Source: RYN-122 sp963761655 (GTDB lineage Bacteria > Actinomycetota > Actinomycetes > Mycobacteriales > SCTD01). Taken from it: a DNA stretch of 64,000 nt. The stretch spans positions 248,001 through 312,000 of the forward strand of contig CAVXHI010000003.1 in NCBI GenBank assembly GCA_963761655.1, written 5' to 3'. Of this stretch, positions 8,757 to 17,834 are shown piece by piece (within the stretch, counting starts at the first letter, position 1; each line of letters starts with the position of its first letter). Made by a program: the position numbers and the translations under genes. The notes below the pieces were generated by a model that saw only the letters and a program-made list of their open reading frames with translations, ran no database searches and was not told the DNA's origin.

Positions 8757-9350
8757 ATGACCGGGCCCGAGCGGCGCGAGCAGCTCCTCGACGTCGGGCG
8801 GAGCCTGTTCGCCGAGCGCGGCTACGACGGCACCTCCGTCGAGGAGGTCGCCTCCCGGGCCGAGGTCTCCAAGCCGGTCGTCTACGAGCACTTCGGCGGC
8901 AAGGAGGGCCTCTACGCCGTCGTCGTCGAGCGGGAGGTCCAGACCCTGCTGTCCAGCTTCACGGGCGCCCTGCTCGCCGACCGGCCGCGGGAGCTCCTCG
9001 AGCAGGCCACCCTGGCGCTGCTGACCTACGTCGAGGACTGCTCCGACGGGTTCCGGATCCTGGTCCGCGAGTCCCCGGTCGGCCAGGAGAGCAGCGGCGG
9101 GTTCGGCACGATCATGAGCGACGTCGCCGTCCGGGTGGAGCACATCCTGGCGGCCACCTTCATCGCCCGGGGCTTCACGACGACGCCGGCCCCGCTGTAC
9201 TCGCAGGCGCTCGTCGGGCAGGTCGCCCTCGTCGGGCAGTGGTGGCTGGACTCCCGCGACCTGACCCGCGACGAGGTCGCCGCGCACCTGGTCAACCTCG
9301 CGTGGAACGGACTGTCGCACCTGGAGGCGGAGCCGGTCCTGCGGCTGTAG
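8757..9350 (+). CDS. TetR-family transcriptional regulator
   Basis: The 197-residue protein opens with a typical TetR DNA-binding domain (FAERGYDGTSVEEVASRAEVSKPVVYEHFGGKEGLYAVVV, residues about 15-50, quoted in parts). The C-terminal ligand domain is not recognisable. ATG at 8757 is the first standard start after the desaturase stop. It lies between the desaturase and the aldehyde oxidoreductase genes on the same strand, so either could be its target. The tandem palindromes before the desaturase make that gene the better candidate. Confidence 0.88.
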   Translation: MTGPERREQLLDVGRSLFAERGYDGTSVEEVASRAEVSKPVVYEHFGGKEGLYAVVVEREVQTLLSSFTGALLADRPRELLEQATLALLTYVEDCSDGFRILVRESPVGQESSGGFGTIMSDVAVRVEHILAATFIARGFTTTPAPLYSQALVGQVALVGQWWLDSRDLTRDEVAAHLVNLAWNGLSHLEAEPVLRL

Positions 9351-9364
9351 GGCAGGCTCGGAGG

Positions 9365-9865
9365 ATGCCGACGACGTCGCCACTGACCCTGCTGGTCAAC
9401 GGCTCCCCGCACCACCTCGAGCTCGACCACCGCACCACGCTGCTGGACGCCCTGCGCGAGCACCTCGGGCTCACCGGCAGCAAGAAGGGCTGCGACCACG
9501 GCCAGTGCGGCGCCTGCACGGTGCTGCTGGACGGACGCCGGGTGAACGCCTGCCTGACCCTCGCGGTGCAGGTCCGCGGCCGCGCCGTCACCACGGTCGA
9601 GGGCCTCGGGACGCCGGACGACCTGTCCCCTCTGCAGCAGGCGTTCGTGGAGTGCGACGCCCTGCAGTGCGGCTACTGCACGAGCGGCCAGGTCGTCAGC
9701 GCCGTCGCGGTGCAGCAGGAGGCGGCCGACGGCTGGCCGAGCGCCGTGACGGAGGACCTCACCGCGGAGGTGGTCCTCGACGACGCCGAGGTGAAGGAGC
9801 GCATGGCGGGCAACCTGTGCCGGTGCGGCGCCTACCCGGGCATCACGGCCGCGGTGCTCGCGTGA
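9365..9865 (+). CDS. Aldehyde oxidoreductase/xanthine dehydrogenase-type [2Fe-2S] subunit
   Basis: This is the small iron-sulphur subunit of a three-subunit molybdenum hydroxylase, passing electrons from the Mo site to FAD. Its 166 residues hold the plant-type cluster motif GCDHGQCGACTV plus a fourth Cys, and the second cluster motif QCGYCTSGQ with GNLCRCGAYPGI. The twin-arginine leader found on E. coli PaoA is absent, so the enzyme is probably cytoplasmic. ATG at 9365 is odd because GGAGG abuts it with almost no spacing. It is the first gene of a small-medium-large operon whose genes overlap by four bases. Confidence 0.92.
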   Translation: MPTTSPLTLLVNGSPHHLELDHRTTLLDALREHLGLTGSKKGCDHGQCGACTVLLDGRRVNACLTLAVQVRGRAVTTVEGLGTPDDLSPLQQAFVECDALQCGYCTSGQVVSAVAVQQEAADGWPSAVTEDLTAEVVLDDAEVKERMAGNLCRCGAYPGITAAVLA

Positions 9866-10836
9866 AGGCGCTCGAGCACGTCGTCCCCGCCGACGTCCGG
9901 GAGGCCGTCGCACTGCTGCAGCGCCCCGGCGCGAAGGCGATCGCCGGCGGCACGAACCTGGTCGACCTGCTGAAGCTCGGCGTCGAGACCCCGGACCTGC
10001 TGGTCGACGTCGACGCCCTCGACCTCGCCGGGATCGAGGACACGGACGACGGCGGCCTGCGGATCGGCGCGGGGACCAGGGGCAGCGACCTCGCGGCGGA
10101 CCTCCGCGTCCGCACCCGCTACCCGGTCCTGTCCCGCGCCCTGCTGTCGGCGGCGTCCGGCCAGCTGCGCAACGCGGCCAGCACCGGCGGCAACCTGCTG
10201 CAGCGCACCCGCTGCCTCTACTTCACCGACACGAGCAAGGCCTGCAACAAGCGCGTGCCCGGCAGCGGGTGCCCTGCGGTCGAGGGCCTGTCCCGCGGCC
10301 TCGCCGTCCTCGGAGCGTCGGAGCACTGCCTCGCCACGCACCCCGGCGACATGTCCGTGGCCCTCGCCGCGCTGGACGCCGTCGTCCACGCCGAGACGCC
10401 GGACGGGCCCGTGCAGATCCCGCTGACCGGCTTCCACCGGCTGCCCGGCGACACCCCGCAGACCGACACGGTGCTGCCGCCCGGCTCGGTCGTCACCGCC
10501 GTGACGCTCCCTCCCGCGTGGGGCAGGTCGACCTACCGCAAGGCGCGGGACCGGGCGTCGTACGCCTTCGCGCTGGTGAGCGTCGCGGCGGTGCTGCAGG
10601 TGGACGACGGCGTCGTGCAGGACGTCCGGCTGGCCCTCGGCGGTGTCGCCCACAAGCCGTGGCGGGCGGCTCGCGCCGAGCAGGCCCTGGTGGGGCAGCC
10701 GGCGACGGCGGACGCCTTCCGGGCCGCGGTCGACGTCGAGCTGGCGCAGGCGACGCCGACGGAGCAGAACGCCTTCAAGGTGCCCCTCGCCCGCCGTCTC
10801 GTGGTCGGCACGCTGCTCGAGCTGGCGGGCGCGTGA
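9862..10836 (+). CDS. FAD-binding subunit of PaoABC-like aldehyde oxidoreductase
   Basis: This 324-residue FAD subunit of the molybdenum hydroxylase has the FAD-loop motif AIAGGTNLVDLLK near residue 30 and NAASTGGNLLQRTRC near 110. Directly after it come the cysteines of CLYF, ACNKR and GSGC. This cysteine-rich insertion matches the extra [4Fe-4S] cluster known in the E. coli PaoB (YagS) subunit and absent from ordinary xanthine dehydrogenases, so the enzyme is better called PaoABC-like. GTG at 9862 overlaps the preceding stop (GTGA). The substrate is probably an aromatic or other aldehyde, by analogy. Confidence 0.92.
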   Translation: MKALEHVVPADVREAVALLQRPGAKAIAGGTNLVDLLKLGVETPDLLVDVDALDLAGIEDTDDGGLRIGAGTRGSDLAADLRVRTRYPVLSRALLSAASGQLRNAASTGGNLLQRTRCLYFTDTSKACNKRVPGSGCPAVEGLSRGLAVLGASEHCLATHPGDMSVALAALDAVVHAETPDGPVQIPLTGFHRLPGDTPQTDTVLPPGSVVTAVTLPPAWGRSTYRKARDRASYAFALVSVAAVLQVDDGVVQDVRLALGGVAHKPWRAARAEQALVGQPATADAFRAAVDVELAQATPTEQNAFKVPLARRLVVGTLLELAGA

Positions 10837-12870
10837 CCGCCGTCGGGCAGTCGCCCACCCGCGTCGACGGGCCGGACAAGGTCACCGGGCAGGCGCGCTA
10901 CGCCGTCGAGCACCCGGTCGACGCCCCCCTGCACGGCTGGCTGGTCCAGGCGGAGGTCGCCGTCGGGACGGTCCTCGACGTGTCCGCGCCCGACGGCGTC
11001 ACCGTGCTCGACCACACCAGCGCCCCGCGGCTGGCGGAGCACGAGGACCCGGAGCTGCTCGTCCTGCAGTCGCCCGAGGTCTCCTACCGCGGCCAGGTCG
11101 TGGCCCTGGTGCTGGCGGACTCGCTGGAGGCCGCCCGCGAGGGCGCGCGGCAGGTGCAGGTCAGGTACGAGGAGCGGCCGCACGACGTCCTGCTCACCCG
11201 CGAGCACGCCACGTACGCCCCCGACGAGGTCAACGGTGGCAAGGAGACCGACGAGGGCGAGGGCGACCTCGCCGACGCCCTGGCCCGGAGCGCCCACGTG
11301 GTCGACGTCGAGTACGCGACGCCGGCCCTGTTCAACAACCCGATGGAGCCGCACGCGACGACGGCGTCCTGGGACGGCGACCGCCTCCTGGTCCACGACT
11401 CCACGCAGGGCACGACCGGGGTCAAGCAGGACCTCGCCGCGCTCTTCGGGGTCGAGGAGGTCCGGGTGCTCGCGCCGCACGTCGGCGGCGGGTTCGGCAG
11501 CAAGGGCAGCGCGCGGCCGAACGTCGTCCTGGCCGCCATGGCCGCCCGGGTCACCGGCCGGACGGTCAAGCTCGCCCTGACCCGGGCGCAGCAGTTCTCG
11601 ATGGTCGGCTACCGGACGCCGACCCTGCAGCGGCTGCGGCTCGGGGCCGACGCCGACGGCCGGCTGACCGCGATCGGGCACGACGCCGTGGAGCAGACCT
11701 CGACCCTGTTCGAGTTCGCCGAGCAGACCAGCGAGGCGACCCGGCACGTCTACCCGAGCGACGCCCGCACCACGACGCACCGGCTGGCGACGCTCGACGT
11801 CCCCACCCCTCGCTGGATGCGCGCGCCCGGTGAGGCCCCCGGGATGTTCGGCCTCGAGTGCGCGATGGACGAGCTCGCGGTCGCGACGGGGATCGACCCG
11901 GTGGAGCTGCGGCTGCGCAACGACACCGCCACCGACCCCTCGACCGGGAAGCCCTTCAGCAGCCGCAACCTGGCCGCGTGCCTGCGCCGGGGCGCGGACC
12001 TGTTCGGCTGGGCCGGCCGCGACCCGCGCCCGGGCGTCCGCCGGGAGGGCCGCTGGCTGGTCGGCACCGGCGTCGCGACCGCGACCTACCCGGTCTACTT
12101 CGCGGTCTCCTCCGCCCGGGCCCGGCGCCTGCCCGACGGCACGTTCGAGGTCGGCGTCAACGCCACCGACATCGGCACGGGGGCGCGCACGGTGCTGCGC
12201 CAGCTCGCCGCGGACGCCCTCGGCGTCGAGCCGGCACGGGTGCGGCTCGACCTGGCCGACAGCGACCTGCCGGAGGCCCCGGTGGCAGGCGGCTCGTGGG
12301 GGACGTCGTCGTGGGGCTCCGCGGTGCACAAGGCCTGCTGCGCCCTCGTCAGCGGCCGGGCCGACGAGGTCGTGGTCGACACGCAGGACGAGGCCGACGC
12401 GCAGGCCGAGCTGTCCCGGCACGCCTTCGGGGCGCAGTTCGCCGAGGCCCGGGTCGACCTGGACTCCGGCGAGGTGCGGGTGCCCGCGGATGGTCGGGGT
12501 CTTCGCCGTCGGGCGGGTCGTGAACCCGCGGACGACGGCGTCGCAGCTGCGCGGCGGCATGGTCATGGGGCTCGGGATGGCGCTGCACGAGGGCGGCCTG
12601 CTCGACCTCCGGTACGGCGACTACGCCAACAGCAGCCTGGCCGAGTACCACGTCCCGACGAACGCCGACGTCGGCGACCTGGTGGTCGAGACCGTCGACG
12701 AGGACGACCGGCAGCTCAACCCGATCGGGACGAAGGGGGTCGGGGAGATCGGCATCGTGGGGTCGCCCGCGGCCGTGCTCAACGCCGTCTGGCACGCGAC
12801 CGGGGTGCGGGTGCGCGAGCTCCCGTGCACGCCCGACCGGCTGCTCGACGGCCTGCCTGTGCAGGAGTGA
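10833..12870 (+). pseudogene. Molybdopterin-binding large subunit of aldehyde oxidoreductase (frameshifted here)
   Basis: This is the catalytic Mo-cofactor subunit, partner of the two preceding genes. It starts at GTG 10833 (GTGA overlap). Residues 1 to about 550 read well (HVGGGFGSKG, MRAPGEAPGMFGLECAMDEL, GTSSWGSAVH). At about 12483-12489 the frame breaks, and homology resumes one base over with MVGVFAVGRVVNPR and GTKGVGEIGIVGSP up to the stop at 12870. The catalytic glutamate (GVGE) lies after the break, so as written the enzyme would be dead. Joined, the protein is about 678 residues, close to PaoC. A single extra base in GCCCGCGGATGG would explain it, and an assembly error is more likely than real decay. 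Confidence 0.88.
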
Positions 12871-12926
12871 CCCCGCGGGTGCGCCCGAGCGCGTAGCGTC
12901 CGCGCCTCCGACCCGGAGGAGCCACC

Positions 12927-13400
12927 GTGACCGACCCGTTCGCGACGCCCGACCCGTTCGCCAAGCCCGCGCAGCCGCCGCCCTACGGCCCGCCGTCCGG
13001 GTACGGCGCCCCCTCGACGTACACGCCGCCGCCGGCGAGCGGACCGGTCGGCCGGGTCCGCGGCACCGGCTTCGGCATCCTGCTGTTCGTCATCACGTTC
13101 GGCATCTACGGCCTGTACTGGTACTTCGTCGTGCACGAGGAGATGAAGAAGCACAGCGGCGAGGGCCTCGGCGGCGGGATCGCCCTGGTCATCGCCGTGG
13201 TCGTGGGCGCGGCGTCGCCGTTCCTCACCAGCCACGAGGTCGGCCAGCTGTACAGCCGCCGCGGCGAGCAGCCGCCCGTCACGGCCCTGACCGGCCTGTG
13301 GGTGTTCCCCGGGATCCTGCTGCTCGTGCTGCCGATCGTCTGGTTCGTCAAGACGAACGGCGCCCTCAACGCCTACTGGAAGAGCCTCGGCGCGGTCTAG
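12927..13400 (+). CDS. DUF4234 membrane protein
   Basis: The 157-residue protein has a Pro/Tyr/Gly-rich cytoplasmic head (about residues 1-45) and then the DUF4234 pattern (FGILLFVITFGIYGLYWY), followed by a second and third hydrophobic stretch near 90-105 and 125-145. Function is unknown in the family. GTG at 12927 has GGAGGA seven bases before it. Its TAG stop overlaps the TAG of the convergent ABC-F gene within CTAG. Confidence 0.8.
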   Translation: MTDPFATPDPFAKPAQPPPYGPPSGYGAPSTYTPPPASGPVGRVRGTGFGILLFVITFGIYGLYWYFVVHEEMKKHSGEGLGGGIALVIAVVVGAASPFLTSHEVGQLYSRRGEQPPVTALTGLWVFPGILLLVLPIVWFVKTNGALNAYWKSLGAV

Positions 13401-15154
13401 CCGACCTGCTCGTAGAGCTCCATCCACTGGTCCTCGAGCCCGGCCTTCTTCTCCTGCAGGGCGCGCAGCTGCTCGTCCAGCTTCGTGACGGCGGCGTGGT
13501 CGGAGGCCTGGGCGGCCATCTCGACGTGCAGCGCGGCCTCCTCCTTGTCGATCTTGGCGATCTCGCGCTCGACCCGCGACAGCTCCTTCTTGGCCGCCCG
13601 GGGGTCGCCCTTGGGCGCCGTCTGGGCAGCGCTCGAGGACACCGAGGGGTTGGACCGCCGCACCCGCTCCTGCAGGTACTGCTCCACCCCGCCGGGCAGC
13701 GCCTTGACCGACCCGTCGCCCATGAGCGAGGACGTCACGTTGGTGACCCGCTCGAGGAAGTACCGGTCGTGGCTGACCACGAGCAGCGTCCCGGGCCAGC
13801 CGTCGAGGACGTCCTCGAGGGCGTTGAGGGTGTCGATGTCGAGGTCGTTGGTCGGCTCGTCGAGCAGCAGCACGTTGGGCTCGCCCATGAGCAGCCGCAG
13901 GACCTGCAGCCGGCGGCGCTCGCCACCGGAGAGGTCGCCCACCCGGGTCCACTGCGCGTTGCCGGTGAACCCGAACCGGTCGCACAGGCTCGACGCCCCG
14001 ACCGGCTTCCCGCCGAGGTCGACCGAGTTCGCGACCTGCTGCACGGCCTCGAGCACGCGCAGGGTCGGGTCGAGCTCGGCGACCTCCTGCGACAGGTAGG
14101 CGACCTTGACGGTCTGCCCCACCTTGACCGTGCCGGCGTCGGGCTGCTGCTGGCCCACGAGGAGCTTGAGCAGCGTCGACTTGCCGGCACCGTTCACCCC
14201 GACGATGCCGACGCGGTCGCCCGGGCCCACGCGCCAGGTCACCTGGTCGTAGATGGTCCGCCCCTCGAAGGCCAGGGACACGTCCTCGACGTCGTAGACC
14301 TGCTTGCCGAGGCGGGCGGTGGCGAAGCGCTGCAGGGCGATCTCGTCGCGCGCGGGCGGCTCGTCGGCGATGAGCGCGTTCGCGGCGTCGATGCGGAACT
14401 GCGGCTTGGAGGTCCGGGCGGGCGGGCCGCGACGCAGCCAGGCCAGCTCCTTCTTCACCAGCTGCAGGCGCTTCTGCTCCTGCGTGGAGGCCATCCGGTC
14501 GCGCTCGGCGCGGGCCAGCACGTAGGCCGAGTAGCCGCCCTCGTAGGCGTCGACGACGCCGTCGTGCACCTCCCACGTGCGGCTGTTGACCTCGTCGAGG
14601 AACCAGCGGTCGTGGGTCACGACCAGGTGGGCCTGCTGGGGCGTGCGCGCCTTGAGGTGGGCGGCCAGCCACGCCACGCCCTCGACGTCGAGGTGGTTGG
14701 TCGGCTCGTCCAGGACCAGCAGGTCCCACTCCTGCACGAGCAGGGCGGCCAGGGCGACCCGGCGGCGCTCCCCGCCGGACATGGTCGAGACGACGCTGTC
14801 GAGGCCGACGTCGTGCAGGCCGAGGCCGTCGAGGACCTCGCGGACCCGGGCGTCGCCGGCCCAGGTGTGCTCCGCGGCGTCTCCGAGGATCGCCTGGTGC
14901 GCCGTGAGCCTCTCGTCCACCCGGACGTCCTGGGTGAGGACGCCGACCCGCAGGCCGCCGCTGTGGGTGACCCGGCCGGAGTCGGGCTCCTCGGCCTTGA
15001 TGAGGGTCTTGAGCAGGGTCGTCTTGCCGCCGCCGTTGCGCCCGACGATGCCGATGCGGTCGCCCTCGGAGATGCCGAGGCTGACCGCGTCCATCAGCTG
15101 CCGGCTGCCGTGGGCGACGGAGACGTTCTCGAGGTTGACCAGGTTGACGGCCAT
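13397..15154 (-). CDS. ABC-F family ATPase
   Basis: This soluble protein has two ATP-binding cassettes and no membrane part, so it belongs to the ABC-F group that acts on ribosomes or, in some members, in antibiotic resistance. Its 585 residues include Walker A GRNGGGKTT (about 38) and GVNGAGKST (about 325), two LSGGE/MSGGE signatures, two DEPTN Walker B motifs, and a C-terminal Uup-like coiled coil (about 510-585, Lys/Glu rich). The ATG at 15154 overlaps the ispE stop (TGATG). The rsmA-ispE-abcF order is a known actinobacterial string, which suggests a housekeeping role. Confidence 0.92.
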   Translation of the reverse strand: MAVNLVNLENVSVAHGSRQLMDAVSLGISEGDRIGIVGRNGGGKTTLLKTLIKAEEPDSGRVTHSGGLRVGVLTQDVRVDERLTAHQAILGDAAEHTWAGDARVREVLDGLGLHDVGLDSVVSTMSGGERRRVALAALLVQEWDLLVLDEPTNHLDVEGVAWLAAHLKARTPQQAHLVVTHDRWFLDEVNSRTWEVHDGVVDAYEGGYSAYVLARAERDRMASTQEQKRLQLVKKELAWLRRGPPARTSKPQFRIDAANALIADEPPARDEIALQRFATARLGKQVYDVEDVSLAFEGRTIYDQVTWRVGPGDRVGIVGVNGAGKSTLLKLLVGQQQPDAGTVKVGQTVKVAYLSQEVAELDPTLRVLEAVQQVANSVDLGGKPVGASSLCDRFGFTGNAQWTRVGDLSGGERRRLQVLRLLMGEPNVLLLDEPTNDLDIDTLNALEDVLDGWPGTLLVVSHDRYFLERVTNVTSSLMGDGSVKALPGGVEQYLQERVRRSNPSVSSSAAQTAPKGDPRAAKKELSRVEREIAKIDKEEAALHVEMAAQASDHAAVTKLDEQLRALQEKKAGLEDQWMELYEQVG

Positions 15155-16074
15155 CAGGTGGCACTCACGACTCTCGCTCCAGGGACCGGCCCGTCGGCGC
15201 GGCGGACGGTCCGGCAGACGCCGAGACCGGACAGGGTGGCGGCCAGGGCGACCGCGGAGGCCTCGTCCCTGGCCAGGAAGGCGCAGGTGGGGCCGGAGCC
15301 GGAGACGACCGCCCCGAGCGCGCCGTGCTCGCGGCCGGCCTCGAGCAGGGGCCGCAGGGCGGGGCGCAGGGTCAGCGCCGGCTCCTGCAGGTCGTTGGAC
15401 AGCGCGCGGCCCAGCAGGACGGGGTCGCCGGTGCGGAGCGCGGTGAGGACCTCGCTCGGGTCGCCGGCGACGCCGACCGGGCCGGTGGCCCGCTGCCGGT
15501 CGAGCTCGCCGTAGACCGACGGCGTCGACAGTCCGGCGTCGGCGAGGGCCAGCACCCACGCGTAGTCGCCCTGGCCGAGCACCGGGGTGAGCCGCTCCCC
15601 GCGCCCGGTGCCGAGGGCGGTGCCGCCGTGCAGGCTGAAGGGGACGTCGCTGCCGAGGGTGGCGCCGACGTCGGCCAGCTCGTCCTTGGACAGGCCGGTC
15701 CCCCACAGGGCGTCGCAGGCCACGAGGGCCGCGGCGGCGTCCGCCGACCCTCCGGCCATGCCGCCCGCGACCGGGATGCCCTTGCGCAGGACGAGGGCGA
15801 CGCCGGGGTCCTCACCGGTGGCCGACGCCAGCGCGGCGACGGCGCGCGCGGCGAGGTTGGTGCTGTCGGTCGGGACGTCGTCGGCACCCTCGCCCGAGAC
15901 CGTCAGGGTCAGGGCGTCGGCCCGGGCGACCTCGAGCTCGTCGAACAGCCCGACGGCCTGGAACACCGTCTGCAGCTCGTGGAACCCGTCCTCGCGCCGC
16001 GGCCCGACGCACAGGCAGAGGTTCACCTTCGCCGCCGCCCGCGCGATCACGCGGTCAGGGGTGCGGCGGGTCAT
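15154..16074 (-). CDS. ispE: 4-diphosphocytidyl-2-C-methyl-D-erythritol kinase
   Basis: IspE phosphorylates CDP-methylerythritol in the MEP pathway to isoprenoids. Its 306 residues show the GHMP kinase layout: AAAKVNLCLCVG near the start, the ATP loop PVAGGMAGGSADAAAAL near residue 95, and the C-terminal GAVVSGSGPTCAFLA. ATG at 16074 is the first usable start; earlier in-frame Val codons are GTA or GTC. It follows rsmA by 40 bp, and its stop overlaps the ABC-F start. Confidence 0.95.
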   Translation of the reverse strand: MTRRTPDRVIARAAAKVNLCLCVGPRREDGFHELQTVFQAVGLFDELEVARADALTLTVSGEGADDVPTDSTNLAARAVAALASATGEDPGVALVLRKGIPVAGGMAGGSADAAAALVACDALWGTGLSKDELADVGATLGSDVPFSLHGGTALGTGRGERLTPVLGQGDYAWVLALADAGLSTPSVYGELDRQRATGPVGVAGDPSEVLTALRTGDPVLLGRALSNDLQEPALTLRPALRPLLEAGREHGALGAVVSGSGPTCAFLARDEASAVALAATLSGLGVCRTVRRADGPVPGARVVSAT

Positions 16075-16114
16075 GGGGACCCAGGTTACGTGGAGGCGAG
16101 CTTCGCGCTGTCCC

Positions 16115-16939
16115 TCATGCTCCGCTCGCAAGCTTCGCGAAGTCGTCCACGCCCAGCACCTCGCCGCGTGCCCCCGGGTCGATCCCGGCCGCGCGGAGCC
16201 GGCGCTCCGCCTCGACCGCTCCCCCGGCCCAGCCGGCCAGCGCGGCCCGGAGCGTCTTGCGGCGCTGCGCGAAGGCGGCGTCGACGGCGGCGAACGTCGC
16301 GACGCGGTCGCCGGCGGGGGGCTCGCGCCGGGTGAACGCGACGAGGGCGCTGTCGACGTTGGGCGCCGGCCAGAAGACGTTGCGGCCGATGGACCCGGCC
16401 CGCCGGACGTCGGCGTACCAGGCGGCCTTCACCGACGGGACGCCGTAGGTCCTGCTGCCGGGCGGCGCGGCCAGCCGGTCGGCGACCTCGGCCTGCACCA
16501 TCACCAGCCCGGTCCGCAGCGACGGCAGGCGCTCGAGCAGGGTGAGCAGCACGGGGACCGCGACGTTGTAGGGCAGGTTCGCCACGAAGGCCGTCGGAGG
16601 CGGCCCGGGGACCCCGGTGAGGGTCAGGGCGTCCTGCAGCACGACCTCGAGGTCGGCGTCGGGCAGCCGGGCCGCCACCGTGGCGGGCAGCTCGGCCGCC
16701 AGCACCGGGTCGATCTCGACGGCGACGACCCGCCGGGCGACCTGCAGCAGCTCCAGCGTCAGCGACCCGAGACCCGGGCCGACCTCGACGACGACGTCGT
16801 CCGCCCCGACCCCGGCCGTCCGGACGATCTTGCGGACCGTGTTCGGGTCGATGACGAAGTTCTGTCCGAGCGTCTTGGTCGGCCGGACGTCGAGCCGGGT
16901 GGCGAGGGCCCGGACGTCGGCGGCGCTGAGCAGGGTCAC
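16115..16939 (-). CDS. rsmA: 16S rRNA (adenine1518/1519-N6)-dimethyltransferase
   Basis: RsmA (KsgA) dimethylates two adenosines of helix 45 during late 30S assembly. The 274-residue protein contains KTLGQNFVIDPNT, the SAM motif VEVGPGLGSLT, the catalytic NLPYNV, and the C-terminal QRRKTLRAAL helix. GTG at 16939 is used. It lies 35 bp after the Rpf-type gene and before ispE, the same order as in Mycobacterium tuberculosis (rpfB-ksgA-ispE). Confidence 0.96.
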   Translation of the reverse strand: MTLLSAADVRALATRLDVRPTKTLGQNFVIDPNTVRKIVRTAGVGADDVVVEVGPGLGSLTLELLQVARRVVAVEIDPVLAAELPATVAARLPDADLEVVLQDALTLTGVPGPPPTAFVANLPYNVAVPVLLTLLERLPSLRTGLVMVQAEVADRLAAPPGSRTYGVPSVKAAWYADVRRAGSIGRNVFWPAPNVDSALVAFTRREPPAGDRVATFAAVDAAFAQRRKTLRAALAGWAGGAVEAERRLRAAGIDPGARGEVLGVDDFAKLASGA

Positions 16940-16974
16940 GCGGACTGTCTACAGGCGGCGACCCGCACTGCTCA

Positions 16975-17604
16975 TCACAGACGAGAACCGCACTGGGGCC
17001 ACGGGGCGCGGCCGTCGCGCTGGAACAGCCGGTAGGCGCGGGCGGTCTGCGCGTCGCGGTCGTGGTCGACCGGGTCACCGGTGCCACCGACGCTGCGCCA
17101 GGTGCTGAGCGAGAACTGGTACAGCCCGCGGAACTTCCCGGTGCGGCTGACCGCCCGGGGGTCGCCGCCCGACTCGCACTGCGCGAGGGCGTTCCAGTCC
17201 AGGCCGCCGTAGGTGGGGCGGACCCTCGTCCCGACGGCCACGACCCGGGACTGCGGCTCGCGGACGCGCTGCTCGCGCACGAGCACCCGGCCCGCGGTAC
17301 CCAGGTCGGCGTAGGTGCGCTCGAGGACGCCGGTGCGTCCGGGGGCGACGACGGCCTCGGTGCCGCGGTACCGGCCGGGGTCCTGGCGCCGGACCACGGG
17401 GAACGGGATCGGCAGCCGCTCGGTGACGACGCCCTGCGGCGTCCGCACGACGGCGGGGGCCGCGGCGCCGGGGGCGAGCCGGACGCGGTCGACACCGACG
17501 GCCCGATCGACACCGGTGTCGGCCGAGGCGGCGGTCGGGGAGGCGACGGCGCCGGCCCCGAGCAGGGCGGTGAGGGCGAGCAGGACGGGGGTGCTGCGGG
17601 ACAT
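16975..17604 (-). CDS. Resuscitation-promoting factor-type protein (G5 plus Rpf domain)
   Basis: This secreted lysozyme-like transglycosylase cuts peptidoglycan and promotes regrowth of dormant cells. Its 209 residues comprise a signal peptide (about 1-28, hydrophobic then ASPTAASA), a G5 domain at about 65-135, and an Rpf domain at about 135-209 with the catalytic glutamate in LAQCESGG and WRSVGGTG. It lacks the DUF348 repeats of RpfB, so it is a shortened version. ATG at 17604 puts the signal peptide at the N-terminus; ATG at 17634 is a weaker alternative. Position between tatD and rsmA matches rpfB. Confidence 0.9.
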   Translation of the reverse strand: MSRSTPVLLALTALLGAGAVASPTAASADTGVDRAVGVDRVRLAPGAAAPAVVRTPQGVVTERLPIPFPVVRRQDPGRYRGTEAVVAPGRTGVLERTYADLGTAGRVLVREQRVREPQSRVVAVGTRVRPTYGGLDWNALAQCESGGDPRAVSRTGKFRGLYQFSLSTWRSVGGTGDPVDHDRDAQTARAYRLFQRDGRAPWPQCGSRL

Positions 17605-17834
17605 GCGGCTCCGGACGTGGCGGTCTCCGGGCACGGGACGGGCGCGGCTGACCGCGGCACCGTCGAGGGCGCTGCGTGCGCGCCGGGAGAGCGAGGTCCC
17701 GATCCGGCGGTCTGGCCGCGGACGCTAAGCGGACATCCCGGACAGGTCCAGCAAGCACGTCACGCTCAGGAGTGCTCGCGGGGCGCTCGCAGGTGCAAGC
17801 ACCCTGGTCAGGGCACGCTCGTGTGCGGTCGGTC
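17605..17834 (-). other. Leader region of the Rpf-type gene, no gene seen
   Basis: These 230 bp between the tatD stop and the rpf start hold no supportable ORF. The octamer GTGCTTGC occurs twice in the transcribed direction, and several GC-rich stems could form. A long leader before an rpf gene fits the known control of such genes by leader RNAs, but no consensus c-di-AMP riboswitch blocks were recognised. Confidence 0.35.

Noticed and set aside
12480..12492. Programmed frameshift in the molybdenum subunit
   Set aside because: No slippery heptamer or downstream pseudoknot is seen, and similar breaks occur in unrelated genes here.
17605..17834. c-di-AMP (ydaO) riboswitch before the rpf-type gene
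   Set aside because: The conserved sequence blocks of the class could not be found by eye; a covariance search would decide.
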